The notes: generated by a model from the sequence alone, not told the origin. Counted from the stretch's first letter, positions 27,449-37,791 are shown. The stretch: DNA of 64,000 nt from Bacteroidia bacterium (GCA_030430575.1 JAUIKF010000009.1:84840-148839); one strand, 5' to 3'. Translations and numbers: made by a program.

Positions 27449-30400
27449 ATGAAAAAAATTACAGCAATCACTGTCCTGATCTTATCAGGGATTCTTTTTT
27501 GTCTTACACATGCACACGCTCAGGCACCAGACCTCAATCTCAGTGGAACTCATTCGATTTCCGCGACGGGGTCTCATCAGGACTTCCGTATTCCAGCAGT
27601 AGTAGGGAATAAAGATCAAATTAAATTCGAACTGCGAGGCGCAGACGGAGGAAGAAGGAAGGTACGAGGCGCGCTAGGGACGGGGTGCACGGTAAAAGGC
27701 GGCAAAGGCGCCAATGTGGTCGTCAGATTCAGAATAGGAACGGGTGCAAATGAACTTAAACCTGGCGGCAAGATCAGATTTGTAGTAGGGAAAAAAGGAG
27801 AAAGCAATACCAGTAGTAAAGTGAAAGCTGCCGGTGGAGGAGGAGGGACGGCGGTTTTATACCTTGACCCAAGCCTTTCGGGGAACCCTACCTGTTCCAG
27901 AACGATCAGCGGCCAATCCTTTAATTTGCCAGCTAATAATATAAATAATGCGAGTTCTTGCTGGGTCCTGCTGGCAGTAGCTGGTGGCGGAGGGGGGGCT
28001 TATTCATCAGGGGCCTGTGGAGGTTCTTCCGGAAAAGGGGGGAACAGTGGAACCAGTGGTTCTGATGGAAAAGGCCTTGGCCACGGAGATGGGGGTTCAA
28101 ATGGTAGCCCAGGTGGAGGAGGGGGGAATTGTGGAGGCGCTGGCCTTGTGGGACTACAAGAGTGTGGGGCAGACGGAGGTGGCCTGAATGGGGGAAATGG
28201 ACAAAACGGCTCACAGGATGGAGGATTTGGGTATGGCGGAGGCTCGGCGGGTGGAGGCTCTACCAGTCCTGTAGGCGGTGGAGGGGGGGGCTACTCAGGT
28301 GGAGGAGATGGAGGGCCATGGAATGGCGGCGGAGGTGGAGGAAGCTTTGCCAATTCTGCTGCTACCTATAGCAGAAAAACGTCAGGCGATGCTACTCGAA
28401 GTCCTGACAACGGGAAGGTATGGTATACCTTCAGAAATATAGACCCTGATGTCCCTGAAGCAGTCTGTCAAGACATAACTGTCCAGCTCAACCCCAATGG
28501 AAGCACCACCTTCAACGCTTCTCAATCCGATGGGGGTAGCACCGATCCCTTGGGCAGAACCCTTTCATTTTGCTATTCCTCCCTTCCCAGTTGCCCTTCT
28601 TCCGTGACATGGGGTTGTAACAAAGTAGGCGAACAGGAGGTGAGACTAAGAGTTGAAGCAAATGGTGATTCTTCTACTTGCATCGCAAGAATAGTCGTAG
28701 AAGACCCAAACGCTCCCACAGCTAGCTGTCAAAACATCCAGGTAAACCTGGATGAAGTGGGGGAAGGGACATTCGCCCCTTCTGACATAGACAATGGCTC
28801 CATGGACCTCTGCGATGGCAGTAACCTGGACTTGGTCCTAGATACCACACAGGTCGATTGCAACTCGCTAAATGGCGGCTACACCGTCACCCTGACAGCC
28901 TATGACCAGAGCGATAATTATAGCTCATGTACAGCACTTGTGACCCCAGTAGACAATATCCCGCCTACGGCTAAATGTACCCATACGACAGTAAGCTTAT
29001 CAGCTAATGGCCTTAATCCCACCATCTTCTTGGCTGGCCTTTCCGCAGGCTCTTCGGATAATTGCGCTGGAATAGCGCCTAGCTCAGGCGGTTTTACAGC
29101 TAGCTGCAATAACCTAGGCCCAAATACGGTCACCATCACCGTCAGTGAATTTATGGGAAACTTGTCGTCCACCTGTACTTCCTTGATTACGGTGATAGAT
29201 CCTCACGCCCCCAAAGCCCGGTGCCAGTCTGCGACTGTTTACCTCGATGCCACAGGCATAGCCACCGTGCACGCAAGTGACGTCAACAATGGGTCTAATG
29301 ACAATTGCAGCATCGAAACCATGGCGGTCAGCCTCAGCACTTTTGACTGTGCAGACATGGGCAGCCTGCATACCGCGACCTTTACGGTGACAGATCCAGC
29401 GGGGAATACGGATGATTGCACTGCTTCCGTGACAGTCTTAGATGGAATAAATCCTTCCTTAAGTTGCCCTGCGAACCAGACGATCTATACGGGAAGTACT
29501 GCGTGTACTTCCACCTATTCCATCCCAGATCCAGTCTCGGACAACTGCTCAGGTCCTACCTGGGGAGCTACCTTCAGTGGGAATGCAAATGGACTTCCCT
29601 CATCTATCAGCGGCATAGCTGATGGGGTGAGTAGCAGCGTTTTGACCTTTGAACTGGGAGCGACGACCGTGATGCTCAATGGCATAGATGGCTCTGGAAA
29701 TGCCGCTACAGGCTGTAGCTTTACGGTCACGGTGGAGGACAACATCCTGCCTTTATTAACTTGCCCTAGCAACCAGATCATCAAGGCAGATGACAATGCA
29801 TGCGTTGCAAATTATCTCATGGAAGATCCCATCTCTGACAACTGCACAGGGGCGACCTGGGGAGCGAGTTTTACAGGAAATCTACCTCCTCTCAGTGGAA
29901 TTAGCGATGGGAATAATAACCTTGTCACTTTCCCCAAGGGAACTACCACAATTACCCTAAACGGCACAGATGGATCCACAAATGCAGCAGCCACTTGTAG
30001 CTTTACCCTAACCGTCAATGACAGTACACCGCCTACCATCAATTGTCCCAATAATATTGTCAAAAATGCAGACCCTGGCAGCTGTTCTACCTTCATCGAA
30101 TACACCATAAGCCGGTCAGATAACTGTAGCTCCTTAGGAAGTGGGCTACAAGGGAAAACCTATACTGTAGGCGTAACGCCTAAAACCTATGAAGCCATTG
30201 ATGCAGCAGGCAATACCGCCAATTGTTCATTTACCATCACGGTAGTCGATGCGGAGAATCCTTTCATCATCTGCCCTGCGCCCATTACGGTCGATAATGA
30301 TCTAGGCCAGTGCGGTGCAGTTGTGAGCTATTCCGTCACGAGTACTGACAATTGCAATGGGGTAAGCCACGTGCAGACCGATGTTTCAGGCTTTACCACT

Positions 30401-32335
30401 GGAGATGAATTTCCAGTAGGGACCACTACCCAAACTTATACAGCGACAGATGGCGCTGGGAATAGGGCTATTTGTTCATTTGATATTACCGTAAATGATA
30501 CCATCCCTCCCGTTATTAATTGCCCGCCAAATAGGTTCGAAAATGTTTCGGTTACGTGCACCATCGGCATCAGCTATGGCTATTCTGTCAATGACAATTG
30601 TATGCGGAGAGAGCCTAAATTAGGGGATGGTGGCTTTTCTGTTGGGGTAACGCCAGTCACCCTTACTGCCGCTGATCCGTCAGGCAATACCAGTAGTTGT
30701 ACCTTCACGGTTACCATTGTAGATGTGGGAAATCCTACGATCAATTGCCCAACGAATATTAGTGTCGAAAATGATCATGGTAAATGTGGCGCAATGGTAG
30801 ATTATATGGTATCAAGTGCTGATAATTGCTCGGCTACGCATGTCCAAACCGATGTCACAGGCTTCACTTCAGGGGATGAATTTCCTTTGGGAACGACGAC
30901 TCAGAGCTATGAAGCAGCAGATCCGAGTGGCAATACCAGTGCATGCTCCTTTACTGTCACAGTAAGTGATCAGGAAGGCCCCGCCTTCAATTGCCCGACC
31001 TCCAATATTGTGCGCAATACAGACCCTTCTGCTTGTGACCACCTAGCCATCGGCACCGACCTCGATCCACAAGTCACAGACAATTGTCAGGTGCTAAGTG
31101 TAGTCAATGACCTTACCAATACAGCTAGTTTGGGGGGAAGTGTTTTTGGTAAAGGAAAAACCCTCGTCACCTGGACGGCGACCGACATCCACGGCAATAG
31201 CAGTGTGTGCAGCTATCACATCAAGATTCGCGACCGCGAAGCGCCTGTCTTCGACAACTGCCCTGCGGGCACTACGTTAGTGGTCCCTGCTTACACGTCT
31301 GGCGCTTACCACACTTGGCCAGCCTTGACGGCCACCGACAACTGCAACCCGCTCCACAAACTCACCATCAGCGGATTCCCGCTGAGTGGCAGTTACTTCC
31401 CCGTGGGGACCACCACCGTCAACTGGACAGTGACCGATAAGTCCAATAACACCACCCCGTGTCAGTTTGATGTCACAGTTGTCGAAACGGGCGACCCCGC
31501 GCCCAATGGCTGGACTGGTAATAGCGTTGGCAACGGCAACGGATGCCACACCAACTACAACTCGACGAGCAAAGTCTTGACCATTCAATCAAGCGGAGGA
31601 AATGTCAGTGGTGCTACAGACAATTTCTGTGGGGTGACGATTCCGCACAGCGGCAATGTCATCGACTTCCGCGCCCGTGTGACGCCCGCAGCCACTGGCC
31701 ATTATGACCAGGTGGGCATCATGATGCGCGAGAGCCTCGCCAATAACGCGAAACATGCCACCATGCTATTGACTGGCACAAGTGTGCCGATCATGTCTCT
31801 GAGAGCCAGCGCAGGTGGCTTCCCTATGTCCACAGCAGGAACTGCCGTCACCAAGCCTTACTGGCTCCGCCTCTACCGTGCCGGCGGCACGATCACAGGC
31901 TACGTCTCCGCCGATGGCGTGAACTGGTCATCCATCATGTCTTACCCCAACCTACTGAGCAGTCCGCTTTATCTGGTGCTTTTCAGTACCACCTCAGGTA
32001 CTTTGGGCCAAGCGACCTTTGACCATATCACCATCAACGGTGCCGCAGCACGCTTAGGTGAAGAAGCGATGGGGACTGAACTGAGGCTCAAAGCCTATCC
32101 CAATCCTTTCAGCGAGGACCTCTTTATCGATGTCGAAAATGCCCTCCCTGGAGAGACCTACAACGTGCGGTTGTCCAATATGCTGGGCCAGCGGGTGTAC
32201 GGCTATGAGACGGGGGCTTCTCCTGAAGGGAAGATCGCACAGCGGATATCCCTGGAACATCTTGCAGCAGGGACTTACCTGCTTGAGGTGAGCGCGGGCG
32301 TGCAGCGCAAATCAATAAAAGTAGTGAAGAATTGA
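27449..32335 (+). CDS. Glycine-rich (ALK/LTK-like) HYR T9SS surface protein
   Basis: The 1628-residue product has a signal peptide (KKITAITVLILSGILFCLTHAHAQ) and a complete glycine-rich domain (about 25-330). The domain has beta strands (HQDFRIPAVVGNKDQIKFEL, IRFVVGKKG, CWVLLAVAGGGGG) interleaved with polyglycine stretches (GGFGYGGGSAG, GGGGGGYSGGGDG, GGGGGGSFAN). This pattern resembles the glycine-rich domain of ALK/LTK receptors and its bacterial relatives. About thirteen CQD- and HYR-type modules follow, then the concanavalin-like domain and a T9SS type A sorting domain (KAYPNPFSEDLFIDV). It should be displayed at the surface. It is the intact paralogue of the frameshifted 18008-22833 gene. 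A binding role is inferred. Confidence 0.95.
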   Translation: MKKITAITVLILSGILFCLTHAHAQAPDLNLSGTHSISATGSHQDFRIPAVVGNKDQIKFELRGADGGRRKVRGALGTGCTVKGGKGANVVVRFRIGTGANELKPGGKIRFVVGKKGESNTSSKVKAAGGGGGTAVLYLDPSLSGNPTCSRTISGQSFNLPANNINNASSCWVLLAVAGGGGGAYSSGACGGSSGKGGNSGTSGSDGKGLGHGDGGSNGSPGGGGGNCGGAGLVGLQECGADGGGLNGGNGQNGSQDGGFGYGGGSAGGGSTSPVGGGGGGYSGGGDGGPWNGGGGGGSFANSAATYSRKTSGDATRSPDNGKVWYTFRNIDPDVPEAVCQDITVQLNPNGSTTFNASQSDGGSTDPLGRTLSFCYSSLPSCPSSVTWGCNKVGEQEVRLRVEANGDSSTCIARIVVEDPNAPTASCQNIQVNLDEVGEGTFAPSDIDNGSMDLCDGSNLDLVLDTTQVDCNSLNGGYTVTLTAYDQSDNYSSCTALVTPVDNIPPTAKCTHTTVSLSANGLNPTIFLAGLSAGSSDNCAGIAPSSGGFTASCNNLGPNTVTITVSEFMGNLSSTCTSLITVIDPHAPKARCQSATVYLDATGIATVHASDVNNGSNDNCSIETMAVSLSTFDCADMGSLHTATFTVTDPAGNTDDCTASVTVLDGINPSLSCPANQTIYTGSTACTSTYSIPDPVSDNCSGPTWGATFSGNANGLPSSISGIADGVSSSVLTFELGATTVMLNGIDGSGNAATGCSFTVTVEDNILPLLTCPSNQIIKADDNACVANYLMEDPISDNCTGATWGASFTGNLPPLSGISDGNNNLVTFPKGTTTITLNGTDGSTNAAATCSFTLTVNDSTPPTINCPNNIVKNADPGSCSTFIEYTISRSDNCSSLGSGLQGKTYTVGVTPKTYEAIDAAGNTANCSFTITVVDAENPFIICPAPITVDNDLGQCGAVVSYSVTSTDNCNGVSHVQTDVSGFTTGDEFPVGTTTQTYTATDGAGNRAICSFDITVNDTIPPVINCPPNRFENVSVTCTIGISYGYSVNDNCMRREPKLGDGGFSVGVTPVTLTAADPSGNTSSCTFTVTIVDVGNPTINCPTNISVENDHGKCGAMVDYMVSSADNCSATHVQTDVTGFTSGDEFPLGTTTQSYEAADPSGNTSACSFTVTVSDQEGPAFNCPTSNIVRNTDPSACDHLAIGTDLDPQVTDNCQVLSVVNDLTNTASLGGSVFGKGKTLVTWTATDIHGNSSVCSYHIKIRDREAPVFDNCPAGTTLVVPAYTSGAYHTWPALTATDNCNPLHKLTISGFPLSGSYFPVGTTTVNWTVTDKSNNTTPCQFDVTVVETGDPAPNGWTGNSVGNGNGCHTNYNSTSKVLTIQSSGGNVSGATDNFCGVTIPHSGNVIDFRARVTPAATGHYDQVGIMMRESLANNAKHATMLLTGTSVPIMSLRASAGGFPMSTAGTAVTKPYWLRLYRAGGTITGYVSADGVNWSSIMSYPNLLSSPLYLVLFSTTSGTLGQATFDHITINGAAARLGEEAMGTELRLKAYPNPFSEDLFIDVENALPGETYNVRLSNMLGQRVYGYETGASPEGKIAQRISLEHLAAGTYLLEVSAGVQRKSIKVVKN

Positions 32336-32373
32336 CATTTGAGCGGCTGATCATTGTATAGCTCCGCCTTGCC

Positions 32374-32404
32374 GAGGCAGTCTCTTTTGGGGGCTGCCTC
32401 TTTT
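32374..32404 (+). terminator. Probable intrinsic terminator
   Basis: The stem GAGGCAG/CTGCCTC has a 13-base loop and is followed by TTTT. It lies 39 bases after the 27449 gene stop. Confidence 0.65.
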
Positions 32405-32528
32405 CCTGTACAAATTATGCTGCTTTGGTAGCCGATTTCTCCACCTATGAAGAACCTCTTTATTTTTCCATCGATTTTGATTGCAATTGCATAAAAAGGG
32501 CCTTAATGACTAATCTAGGGTCTTTTAG

Positions 32529-32592
32529 GGACAATGGTTATAGATTTTGGAACATATGTGAAAGCCATTTTGGCCACATGATAAGAGCTTTG
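32529..32592 (+). promoter_or_regulatory. Activator-type promoter of the 32640-35071 operon
   Basis: A degenerate half-site GGACAATGGTTATA (32529) and a strong one GAACATATGTGAAA (32550) are 21 bp apart. The -7 element GAGCTTTG is at 32585-32592, 34 bp after the second AACATAT. No -33 TTG is present. Its position suggests joint control of the two genes that follow. Confidence 0.7.
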
Positions 32593-32639
32593 TAATCGAC
32601 AATAACGCTTTAATCCAACATCTTTAACCCTTAAATGCT

Positions 32640-35033
32640 ATGAAGTCATTTGCTATCAAAACGCACTTTGTTACCAACCATGTAAAACCAATTTTTCTGC
32701 TCCTTGGATGGGCCTTGATTTTACTCTGCGTATCCCCTGCTATTTCTGTGGCGCAGGTATCTATTAATGAAGACAACTCCGACCCCGACGCAAGTGCGAT
32801 CCTCGATATAAAAAGTACGGATAAAGGAATGCTGATCCCGCGTATGACAGCAGAAGAGCGCGACGGAATTCCTTCTCCCGCCAATGGCCTTCTGGTGTAT
32901 GTGACTGACGAAAGTACCTTCTACTATTTCGATGGCCTCACCTGGGAAGAAGTAGGAAGTGGGTATGAACCTACAGATACTTTAGCCTACGATTTGCCAG
33001 ATTGTGAAAGCATTATAAGTATTGACAATGGTTCTGCATTTATTACCACTGGAAGCAGTCAGTGGCAATCTTTTACTCCAACGCTCACAGGTCATATCTG
33101 CGAAGTTAGGGCTGGGATTTATACCTCAAAACTCGACAAAGGATTTGTCAGGATTTACAAAGGGGAAGGTACCGCTGGTACGGTGATATATGAAGGATAC
33201 GTCGAAGATTTGGTTCGTCCTGCATCAGGCATATTTGATACGATTCCCTTTCCTTCTAAGGCTGTTCTCCTGCAAAAAGACAGTCTCTATACCGTCGAAT
33301 TGGAAGATACGGTCAATACTTTTAACTGGAGAAGAAGAAATACAAATGTCTATCATGGAGGTAGAGCCAGTGCTGGGGGAGACTTTTTTATCCAGATAGA
33401 TGTCAGACAAACTGACCTTTATGCGTGGCAAGACATTATGACCTTCGTGATAGATGATGCCGATAAAGATTCCACCAATGAATACCAGGACCTGAGCCTC
33501 AACGGCACACAGCTTTCCATTTCAAATGGACTAGGCGTAGACCTGTCGTCAGCTCAGGACGATCTTGGCGATCACGTCATGGACGATGAACTCGAAACCA
33601 ATGGAAACTGGATTTCCAATGATGGGGCCAATGCAGGTATCTATATTGACGGCAACAATGAGGTGGGAATTGGTACCAGTAACCCTTCTGCCAGTCTGGA
33701 TGTCAGAAACAGCTTTCGCTATGTAGATAATAACCAGGGAACTGGCAAAGTGCTCACTTCCGATGGAAGCGGTAATGCTACCTGGCAGACGCCAGGGTAT
33801 GGGCAGGAAATATTGCCCTGCTTCTCCTACTCCTTCAATAATCCCAAACTGAGCGTGAGTCAGCTCCAGCAACAGTCAGGTTATTTCCTTCGGTCATTTA
33901 ACAACGGCGTCCTTTGGCAGTCCTTCACCGCACCTGAAGAAGGCTATCTTATGTCAGTTAAGATTTGGACAAAAGGTGGGAGTGAGAACTTCAAAGGGGG
34001 CGTCATTAAGATTTATCAGGATGAAGGGACAACTGGCGCACAACTCCTTAGCAAGAACATTAGCGCAATAAGCGGAGCTGGAACCATAGACCTGAGTTCA
34101 AATAACCTGCTGCTTACAGGTGGCCAAAAGTACACCATCTATATTCAGGATGTAAATGGCGTGTGGGGCTGGGCAGCGAGTAATCTTGGAGGAGGGGGAC
34201 CCTATAGCGGTGGCCGCAGCAGTACGATAGGCGGGCGAGACCACAAATTTCAGGTATATATGGCCGTGTGTGAGGCTGTAGAATTACAGGCTATCACGGT
34301 AAACGATGCTAATCCTGGCCACAATTTGAACCAGGTTGATACCCTTCATTTTTCAGATGGGACTTATCTGACTTCGACCGTTACGAATGACAATATGGGA
34401 GACCATACTGCCCAGCAGAACCTGGAAACAAATGGCAATTGGATCTCCAATGATGGGAATAATGAAGGAATATTTATCGATAAAGATGGAAATGTAGGAA
34501 TAGGCACAAATGATCCTAAGGAATTGCTACACCTGGTCGGAACCAGTGGAGAAGATGGAATCAAATTTCCTGATGGTTCTGTTCAGACTTCAGCTCCTCC
34601 TACTACAGGTATCCTGACAATAGGCCCTGGGGACTTCACCACTCAAAGTGGTGCAGGCGTTACCCAAGGAGGGTCAGGAGGTCTTGGCGGTGCTTATTTG
34701 ACTTCGGGCTCTCATCAACTTCTTGCCCCTGTCAACCTCCCTCACGGTGCCAAAATCACTGATTTTGATACACATGGATATGACTTGCACAATACTAATA
34801 TCAAAGTGAGCCTTGTCCGAAGTGGCTTTACAAGTTCGTCCACGTCCACAGTAGCTACCAATACCAGCAGCACCTCCAGTGGCTATTATAAAAAGGAAAC
34901 TGCTGTGAGCCTGCACCAGGTCGATAATGCCAGTAATACCTACTTCATCAAAGTAGAATTAGTCGGTGGCTCCTGGCACAGTGCCGGTCAGTTGGCAGTC
35001 AAAGCAGTAGTGATAGAGTATAGAATGCCTTGA
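32640..35033 (+). CDS. Secreted fibre-like protein with duplicated beta domains
   Basis: The 797-residue product has an N-terminal export signal (about 1-38, ending ISVAQ). It then has an opening common in Bacteroidota secreted fibre proteins (SAILDIKSTDKGMLIPRMT...NGLLVYVTDESTFYYFDGLTWEEVG). Two beta-sandwich-like domains occur (about 120-245, WQSFTPTLTG...VRIYKGEG; about 400-545, WQSFTAPEEG...IKIYQDEG). Each is linked to a repeat of the form GDH...LETNGNWISNDG...VGIGTxxPxxxL, which resembles tail-fibre-like segments. There is no T9SS sorting domain, unlike its neighbours, so its route past the outer membrane is unclear. It shares the regulatory promoter and is 37 bp upstream of a T9SS gene, which suggests a partnership at the surface. 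Confidence 0.9.
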   Translation: MKSFAIKTHFVTNHVKPIFLLLGWALILLCVSPAISVAQVSINEDNSDPDASAILDIKSTDKGMLIPRMTAEERDGIPSPANGLLVYVTDESTFYYFDGLTWEEVGSGYEPTDTLAYDLPDCESIISIDNGSAFITTGSSQWQSFTPTLTGHICEVRAGIYTSKLDKGFVRIYKGEGTAGTVIYEGYVEDLVRPASGIFDTIPFPSKAVLLQKDSLYTVELEDTVNTFNWRRRNTNVYHGGRASAGGDFFIQIDVRQTDLYAWQDIMTFVIDDADKDSTNEYQDLSLNGTQLSISNGLGVDLSSAQDDLGDHVMDDELETNGNWISNDGANAGIYIDGNNEVGIGTSNPSASLDVRNSFRYVDNNQGTGKVLTSDGSGNATWQTPGYGQEILPCFSYSFNNPKLSVSQLQQQSGYFLRSFNNGVLWQSFTAPEEGYLMSVKIWTKGGSENFKGGVIKIYQDEGTTGAQLLSKNISAISGAGTIDLSSNNLLLTGGQKYTIYIQDVNGVWGWAASNLGGGGPYSGGRSSTIGGRDHKFQVYMAVCEAVELQAITVNDANPGHNLNQVDTLHFSDGTYLTSTVTNDNMGDHTAQQNLETNGNWISNDGNNEGIFIDKDGNVGIGTNDPKELLHLVGTSGEDGIKFPDGSVQTSAPPTTGILTIGPGDFTTQSGAGVTQGGSGGLGGAYLTSGSHQLLAPVNLPHGAKITDFDTHGYDLHNTNIKVSLVRSGFTSSSTSTVATNTSSTSSGYYKKETAVSLHQVDNASNTYFIKVELVGGSWHSAGQLAVKAVVIEYRMP

Positions 35034-35070
35034 TGAAATGATTCATAGAAAATTCTAACAGAAAAACATC

Positions 35071-37746
35071 ATGAAAAATTATCATTTCATCTTTATAGCG
35101 CTTTGCTTGCTCTCTATGCAAGTTTCCGCCCAGTCTGTCCTCCGAATGACAGGCGGTAAGGTCAAGATCAAAGGCAATGCTGGGATCGTGTTAAAAAACA
35201 GCAGTTGGGCCAATAACGGAGGTCAATTGGTGACTGATTCAGGAACCGTTGTCTTCACTGGCTCCCTCTCCGATACCATCGGCGGAAGTACGCAAACGAC
35301 CTTTGGGCGTGTGATCATGAACAAAACTGGCGGAAACGTCCAGGTGAATACGGCCACCGAAATCAGCGACAGCCTGGCCCTGTCGCAAGGCTTGATGATC
35401 CTAGAGGATCAAAACCTGCGCATGCTTTCAGGAGGGCGTACCAGTACTGGTAGTAATCAAAGCTATGTAAAGACTTCAGGCACAGGGACGATGATCCAGG
35501 AAGTAGGGACGGATTCCGTATTTTTTCCAATAGGAGGTATCGCTTATCGTCCCGCCATCATGAATAACTCAGGGGCATCAGATTTCTTTCTGGTTCGGGT
35601 AAGCGATTCTGTGTTGGAACAAGGTGCTACAGGTCCCAGGGTGACTCAGCAGGGGATAGATGCCACCTGGCATATTGGAGAGGAAGCTAAAGGCGGCTCC
35701 GTCATAGGGCTTACCCTTCAGTGGAATGAGACAGACGAGCAAAATGGGTTTATTCGAAATGATGCCTATATCTCTCGTTATGCCCAACCTTGGGATGTGG
35801 TGAGTCCGGAGAACATAGTAGGGTCAGATCCCTATCGGACGGGCAGGTCAGGACTGACCAATGTGGGCCTTTTTACCCTGTTCAACCAGGATGAAGATGA
35901 TCCCGTCATCACTTGCCCAGCCAATATCGTTCGAAGCAACGATCTGGATGCGTGCGACGCAGTCGTCACTTATCAGGTTCCTGTGGGCACAGACAATGTC
36001 TTTGGCGCCGTTACGGTGCTCAGTAGTGGACTGGGAAGTGGAAGTGCCTTCCCTATAGGCGTAAATGTGGAGACCTATACGGTTACTGACCGTTCCGGAA
36101 ATTCAACCAGCTGTTCATTTACCATCACCGTTATCGACACGGTGATCCCGACGATCATTTGCCCACCTGATTTTACCTTAAGCAATGACCAGGAAGCTTG
36201 TGGAGCGGTCCTTGATTATTCAATTGGTACATCTGATAACTGTCCGAATGAAACTTTACAGCAGTTGAATGGACTTACTGCCAACAGCGAATTCCCGATT
36301 GGAACTATGGTGAATACATTTGAAGTGACAGATGTAAATGGCAATACGGCAAATTGCTCCTTCACCGTCACCGTCAATGACGTTGACAACCCCGTCTTCG
36401 TCTGTCCGACAAGCAATGTCGTTCGTAACACAGACCTGGGGATGTGTGACCACCTGGCCGTAGGCCAGGACCTCGATCCAGCTGTCTCTGACAACTGCGC
36501 TATCCAATCCTTGATCAATGACTACAACCAATCCAGTAGCCTGGATGGCGCGGTTTTCCCCAAGGGGAAAACGCTTGTGAACTGGATCGCTAGCGATCCT
36601 TCCGGCAATAGCACAATCTGTGCGTATGAAATCAAAATTCGCGATAAAGAAGCGCCCACCTTTGACAACTGTCCTGCTGATACCACCATCACCATTCCCT
36701 TCAACACAGGGGGAAGCTATTACACCTGGTCAGCCTTGACGGCGACCGACAATTGCAATAGCCCTGGCCAGTTGACCCTCACTGGTTTCCCCTTGTCTGG
36801 GAGCTTTTTCTCTGTGGGGACGATGACAGTGAACTGGACTGCTACGGACAAGAAAAACAACACCAGCACCTGCGACTTTGACGTCACGGTGGTGGAACAA
36901 GGCGCGCCTGCTCCTAGTGGATGGACAGTTGGAGGGATAGGAAGCAGTAATAATTGTCAGACCAATTATGATGCTGCAACGGGCACAGCTACCATTGTCA
37001 CCAGTGGGGGAATGATCAATACGACTTCAGATCAGTTTTGTAGCATTACCTTTCCTACCAGTGATCAGGTGATCGATTTCCGGGCGCGGGTGACTCCTCC
37101 TGGGTCAGGGTATTATGATCAGGCGGGCATCATGATGCGCCAGAGCTTAACTGCCAACTCCGCTAATGCGGCGATGTACTTGACAGGAACTGGCGTTCCG
37201 ATTATGGCCTTGAGAGCTTCAGCCGGAACAATGCCGCTAAGTACGGCAGGCACAGCCGTTACGACCCCCTACTGGGTGCGCCTATACCGCTATGGGGGGG
37301 TGATACTAGGCTACATATCAGCTGATGGGGTGAATTGGAGCTTAGTGAAAAGCTACCCTAACTTGATCAGTAGCCCATTGTATTTGGTGGTTTTCTCCAA
37401 AACTTCTGGGACGCAAGGTACGGCAACAATCGACCAGATTTCCATCAATGGCACCGCTGCTCGTGAGGGCTTGATGACCAGGGAGACAGAATTGAGTCTC
37501 CGGGCATACCCCAATCCTTTCAGTGAAGACCTGTTCATTGATGTAGACAATGCCCTGCCAGGGGAGAATTATCAGGTGCGCCTTTCCAATATGATGGGAC
37601 AGCGTGTCTACGGATACGAGACAGGAGCCTCGCCTGAAGGCACCATCGACCAGCGAATCTCGCTGGAACATCTGGCAGCAGGGACTTACCTGCTGGAGGT
37701 GAGCGCAGGCGTGCAGCGCAAGACGCTGAAAGTGGTGAAACAATAA
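35071..37746 (+). CDS. HYR T9SS surface protein, second gene of operon
   Basis: The 891-residue product has a signal peptide (KNYHFIFIALCLLSMQVSAQ). A head of about 250 residues of regular short beta strands follows (GKVKIKGNAGIVLKNSSW, GTVVFTGSLSDTIGG), likely a beta-solenoid. Then come four HYR modules, the last two being the CPTSNVVRNTDLGMCDHLAVGQDLD type and the FDNCPADTTITIP type. A concanavalin-like domain (AGIMMRQSLTANSANAAMYL) and a T9SS type A sorting domain (RAYPNPFSEDLFIDVDNALPG) end the protein. No separate promoter is seen in the 37-bp gap, so it is probably co-transcribed with the 32640 gene. Its C-terminal third is very close to that of the first gene in the window. Confidence 0.95.
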   Translation: MKNYHFIFIALCLLSMQVSAQSVLRMTGGKVKIKGNAGIVLKNSSWANNGGQLVTDSGTVVFTGSLSDTIGGSTQTTFGRVIMNKTGGNVQVNTATEISDSLALSQGLMILEDQNLRMLSGGRTSTGSNQSYVKTSGTGTMIQEVGTDSVFFPIGGIAYRPAIMNNSGASDFFLVRVSDSVLEQGATGPRVTQQGIDATWHIGEEAKGGSVIGLTLQWNETDEQNGFIRNDAYISRYAQPWDVVSPENIVGSDPYRTGRSGLTNVGLFTLFNQDEDDPVITCPANIVRSNDLDACDAVVTYQVPVGTDNVFGAVTVLSSGLGSGSAFPIGVNVETYTVTDRSGNSTSCSFTITVIDTVIPTIICPPDFTLSNDQEACGAVLDYSIGTSDNCPNETLQQLNGLTANSEFPIGTMVNTFEVTDVNGNTANCSFTVTVNDVDNPVFVCPTSNVVRNTDLGMCDHLAVGQDLDPAVSDNCAIQSLINDYNQSSSLDGAVFPKGKTLVNWIASDPSGNSTICAYEIKIRDKEAPTFDNCPADTTITIPFNTGGSYYTWSALTATDNCNSPGQLTLTGFPLSGSFFSVGTMTVNWTATDKKNNTSTCDFDVTVVEQGAPAPSGWTVGGIGSSNNCQTNYDAATGTATIVTSGGMINTTSDQFCSITFPTSDQVIDFRARVTPPGSGYYDQAGIMMRQSLTANSANAAMYLTGTGVPIMALRASAGTMPLSTAGTAVTTPYWVRLYRYGGVILGYISADGVNWSLVKSYPNLISSPLYLVVFSKTSGTQGTATIDQISINGTAAREGLMTRETELSLRAYPNPFSEDLFIDVDNALPGENYQVRLSNMMGQRVYGYETGASPEGTIDQRISLEHLAAGTYLLEVSAGVQRKTLKVVKQ

Positions 37747-37759
37747 GATTGTTTTTGGT

Positions 37760-37791
37760 TTGTAGGGACGTGACATGTCGCGTCCCTACAA
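37760..37791. repeat. GTAGGGACGTGACA palindrome
   Basis: A 32-bp palindrome has 16-bp arms with one mismatch that would form a G-U pair in RNA. It lies 13 bases after the 35071 gene stop and just before that gene's terminator. It is a member of the post-gene GTAG(A/G)G(A/G)C family. Confidence 0.87.
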
